The notes beneath the pieces are model-generated. The model ran no database searches. It was given only the letters and a program-made list of their open reading frames with translations, and was not told where the DNA came from. From JAJNBA01 sp035512775 (GTDB taxonomy: Bacteria > Actinomycetota > UBA4738 > HRBIN12): a stretch of DNA of 16,162 bases. Numbering within the stretch: the stretch's first letter is position 1; each line of letters opens with the position of its first letter. This document shows positions 14,457 through 16,162 of the stretch, one piece after another. A program made the position numbers and the translations under genes. Location of the stretch: NCBI GenBank assembly GCA_035512775.1, contig DATKDI010000032.1, forward strand, positions 1-16,162, given 5' to 3'.

Positions 14457-15653
14457 ATGACGATCCTGCCCTATACCGTGACGGACTCCATCAAGGAGCT
14501 GATCGAGGAGCTCGACGCGTGGAAGCGCCTGCTCGACGTCCGCGTCCTTCCTCGGGCCTGGGAGGGACGTCTCCGACGCGACCTCGAGGCCGAGGCGGTG
14601 GCGGCTTCGACGCGGATGGAGGGCGTCAACGTAACGGTCGACGAGGTCAGGCGCATCCTGGCGGGCGACCGACCGGCCGACGTGGAACCGGAGGACCGAA
14701 GACTCGTCGAGGGCTATCGAGATGCCATGAACTTCGTCCTGAGACAGGCGGACGACCTCGCCTTCTCATGGGACAGGGGCTTGATCGTCGGACTCCACGA
14801 TCGAGTGATGGCCGGACGGTATGACCTGGGAGCCGGCAGGCTCCGAACGAACCATCAGGTCTGGGTGAGGAACCGTCTGACCGGGGAAGACGTGTATCTC
14901 CCCCCGGGCGAGGATGTGGATGCCCTCTTCGAGGAGGCCGTCGCACAGCTCCGAACGCTTGAGCCGCACCCAGCCGTGACCGCCGCATGGGTCCATGTAG
15001 CGACCGCAGCGATCCATCCCTTCCGGGACGGGAACGGTCGCTCGGCGCGGATCCTCGCGTCTCTGGCGATGTACCGAGGGGACTTCAACCTGAAGGAGTT
15101 CACCTCACTCGAAGAGTGGTGGGGTCGCCACCTCGCCGAGTACTACGACCTCTTCCGCTGCCTCGGGTCGTCCTGGGACCCGGGCGCGGACGTGACGCCC
15201 TTCATCGAGGGGCATATCCGGGCGCAGGTTCAGCAGGTACACGCTCTTGACCTGCGCGTCCAGACCGAACAGCAGGTGTGGCTGGCGGTCGAGGAGGCCG
15301 CGGAGGATGTGGGGCTGGAACGACGGCTCGCGAACGCGCTGTGGGACGCGTTCTTCGGTCGCGAGATCACCGCCGGCTACTACCGCTCACTCACCGATGT
15401 GAGCCCAGCCACAGCGACGAAGGACCTTATCGTTGCCGTCGCGGCTGGATTGCTCGCCTCAGAAGGCGAGCGGCGCGGAAGACGGTACCTCGCGGGAGCG
15501 AAGCTGTATCCGGCCGTGGCCGAGACGCTCTTCATCTCCGATCTCGAGTCGGCGGAGTCTCCACGTGATCGGATCGTCAGCGAGCTCGAGGGGCGGCTCA
15601 CCACGTCGGGTGAAGCGCTCGGCTTCCCGCGACGGCCCTCCGCCGAGGGATGA
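14457..15653 (+). CDS. Fic-family protein (class II, N-terminal inhibitory helix)
   Basis: A 398-residue Fic protein, predicted to transfer AMP or another nucleotide moiety from a nucleotide to a hydroxyl group of a target protein. The catalytic loop HPFRDGNGRSAR is complete: His187, Asp191, Gly192, Asn193, Gly194, Arg195. The inhibitory motif (S/T)xxxE(G/N) occurs near the N-terminus as STRMEG (Ser51, Glu55, Gly56), which makes it a self-inhibited class II Fic. A flap-like segment (VWVRNRLTGEDVYLPP, 135-150) precedes the catalytic helix. The C-terminal third (from about 265) is helical and winged-helix-like (ATKDLIVAVAAGLLASEGERRGRRYL). There is no signal peptide or membrane segment. It stands alone, without a FicA-type antitoxin gene. 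Start ATG 14457 follows a TATTAT box by 6 nt and has no ribosome binding site. Confidence 0.93.
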   Translation: MTILPYTVTDSIKELIEELDAWKRLLDVRVLPRAWEGRLRRDLEAEAVAASTRMEGVNVTVDEVRRILAGDRPADVEPEDRRLVEGYRDAMNFVLRQADDLAFSWDRGLIVGLHDRVMAGRYDLGAGRLRTNHQVWVRNRLTGEDVYLPPGEDVDALFEEAVAQLRTLEPHPAVTAAWVHVATAAIHPFRDGNGRSARILASLAMYRGDFNLKEFTSLEEWWGRHLAEYYDLFRCLGSSWDPGADVTPFIEGHIRAQVQQVHALDLRVQTEQQVWLAVEEAAEDVGLERRLANALWDAFFGREITAGYYRSLTDVSPATATKDLIVAVAAGLLASEGERRGRRYLAGAKLYPAVAETLFISDLESAESPRDRIVSELEGRLTTSGEALGFPRRPSAEG

Positions 15654-15662
15654 TCCGGGTGA

Positions 15663-15680
15663 GCGCCGCCGAGGCGGCGC
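15663..15680 (+). terminator. GC-rich hairpin after the fic gene
   Basis: GCGCCGCC-GA-GGCGGCGC is a perfect inverted repeat that folds as a 7-bp stem with a CGAG loop, 9 nt past the fic stop. It lacks a T tract, as is common for candidate terminators in high-GC bacteria. The rest of 15681-15888 holds no gene I can support; a short hydrophobic stretch on the minus strand (YPIVTPLTLGSYFVW) may be debris. Confidence 0.5.
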
Positions 15681-15888
15681 GAGGATCGGACGCCGTTGCG
15701 ATCGCCGTACAGACTCGGCCTCCCGGGCATCCCGATCGTGCCCATCAGGCGATCCACGAACCGCCCAGACGAAGTATGAGCCGAGCGTCAGGGGCGTCAC
15801 GATCGGGTACACGAGGGCGTCACTTACTTGCCCCTCGAGTCATAAGTCGGGACAGTCGTTCGATGTCCGATCGGTTCAACCGGGTCCG

Positions 15889-16162
15889 CTAGAGATCATC
15901 GCAGTACTCCGCGCCGCGGTCGATCCACCGACCGTCGTCGGCGGCCTGCCAGCGCCCGATCGCCACGACCCGACCGTCGCGGACCACCCGAGTGTGGACC
16001 GACTCGGCCTCCGGATACCCGGCTCGTTCGATGACGTCGCCCTCGAGCACAGGGGATCCCGCCGCGGTGATCGAGGCTCGGGACAGCTCGACCGGATCTC
16101 CCGTCTGACCGGCCGGCGTCCCGCCGTCGAAGTCCTCCCGGTAGTCGGGATGCGAGGCGGCG
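15889..16162 (-). CDS. C-terminal part of an unrecognised protein (5' end outside window)
   Basis: Read on the minus strand from the window edge, 90 codons stay open to a TAG at 15889-15891. The composition is that of a normal soluble protein: it begins ASHPDYREDFDGG, contains GDVIERAGYPEAESVHTRVV and RDGRVVAIGRWQAADDGRW, and ends IDRGAEYCDDL. The balance of acidic, aromatic and small residues, and G/C-rich third codon positions, argue that it is real. I recognise no family. It is convergent with the fic gene, and its start, full length and function cannot be judged from this window. Confidence 0.68.
   Translation of the reverse strand, partial: AASHPDYREDFDGGTPAGQTGDPVELSRASITAAGSPVLEGDVIERAGYPEAESVHTRVVRDGRVVAIGRWQAADDGRWIDRGAEYCDDL

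Noticed and set aside
15681..15888. Hydrophobic minus-strand stretch (YPIVTPLTLGSYFVW) as a membrane-protein remnant
   Set aside because: It is short, interrupted on both sides, and I cannot assign it to any family; mentioned only as possible debris.
15650..15892. An 80-codon plus-strand frame after fic, overlapping its stop
   Set aside because: Arg/Ser-rich with no motif, it contains the putative terminator hairpin, has no ribosome binding site, and its end runs onto the stop of the convergent real gene.

Overview
The window is high-GC DNA with dense genes, GTG and TTG starts, apparently leaderless transcripts, class III cyclases fused to other domains, and Actinobacteria-like regulators and secreted proteases. 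An uncultured high-GC Actinomycetota member is the best guess; no rRNA or other marker is present to settle it. I see no tRNA, rRNA, CRISPR array, insertion sequence or prophage gene.

Layout. 1-4237 (+): two class III nucleotide cyclase genes, the first fused to an alpha/beta-hydrolase-like domain (cut by the window edge), the second to a large AAA ATPase and a TPR-like helical region. 4290-5651 (+): a berberine-bridge-type FAD oxidoreductase. 5804-6427 (-) and 6460-7572 (+): a TetR-family repressor and a flavin monooxygenase, divergent across only 32 bp that hold two copies of one palindromic operator. 7575-8066 (-): a dual-specificity-type phosphatase. 8143-10350 and 10371-12554 (-): two tandem SulP anion transporters, each with STAS and cyclic-nucleotide-binding domains; their C-terminal two thirds are nearly identical in DNA. 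12764-14062 (+): a secreted subtilisin-like protease. 14062-14444: three abutting pieces of apparently unrelated broken genes (RecQ-like, DUF433-like, and the C-terminal tail of a VWA-type protein). 14457-15653 (+): a class II Fic protein with an AT-rich leaderless promoter inside an inverted repeat. 15889-16162 (-): the C-terminal end of an unknown protein.

How the parts may work together. The cyclases could make cAMP or cGMP, and the two SulP proteins carry sensor domains for such nucleotides, so the neighbourhood contains both ends of a possible second-messenger circuit; this link is inference from proximity. The TetR/monooxygenase pair is a self-contained regulated unit. At least four genes, and probably five, have a TAnnnT -10 box 6-9 nt before the start codon with no ribosome binding site, which points to leaderless translation as common here. 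Genes in the middle of a co-directional group (SulP 1), or with long leaders (the oxidoreductase and protease), have clear Shine-Dalgarno sequences instead.
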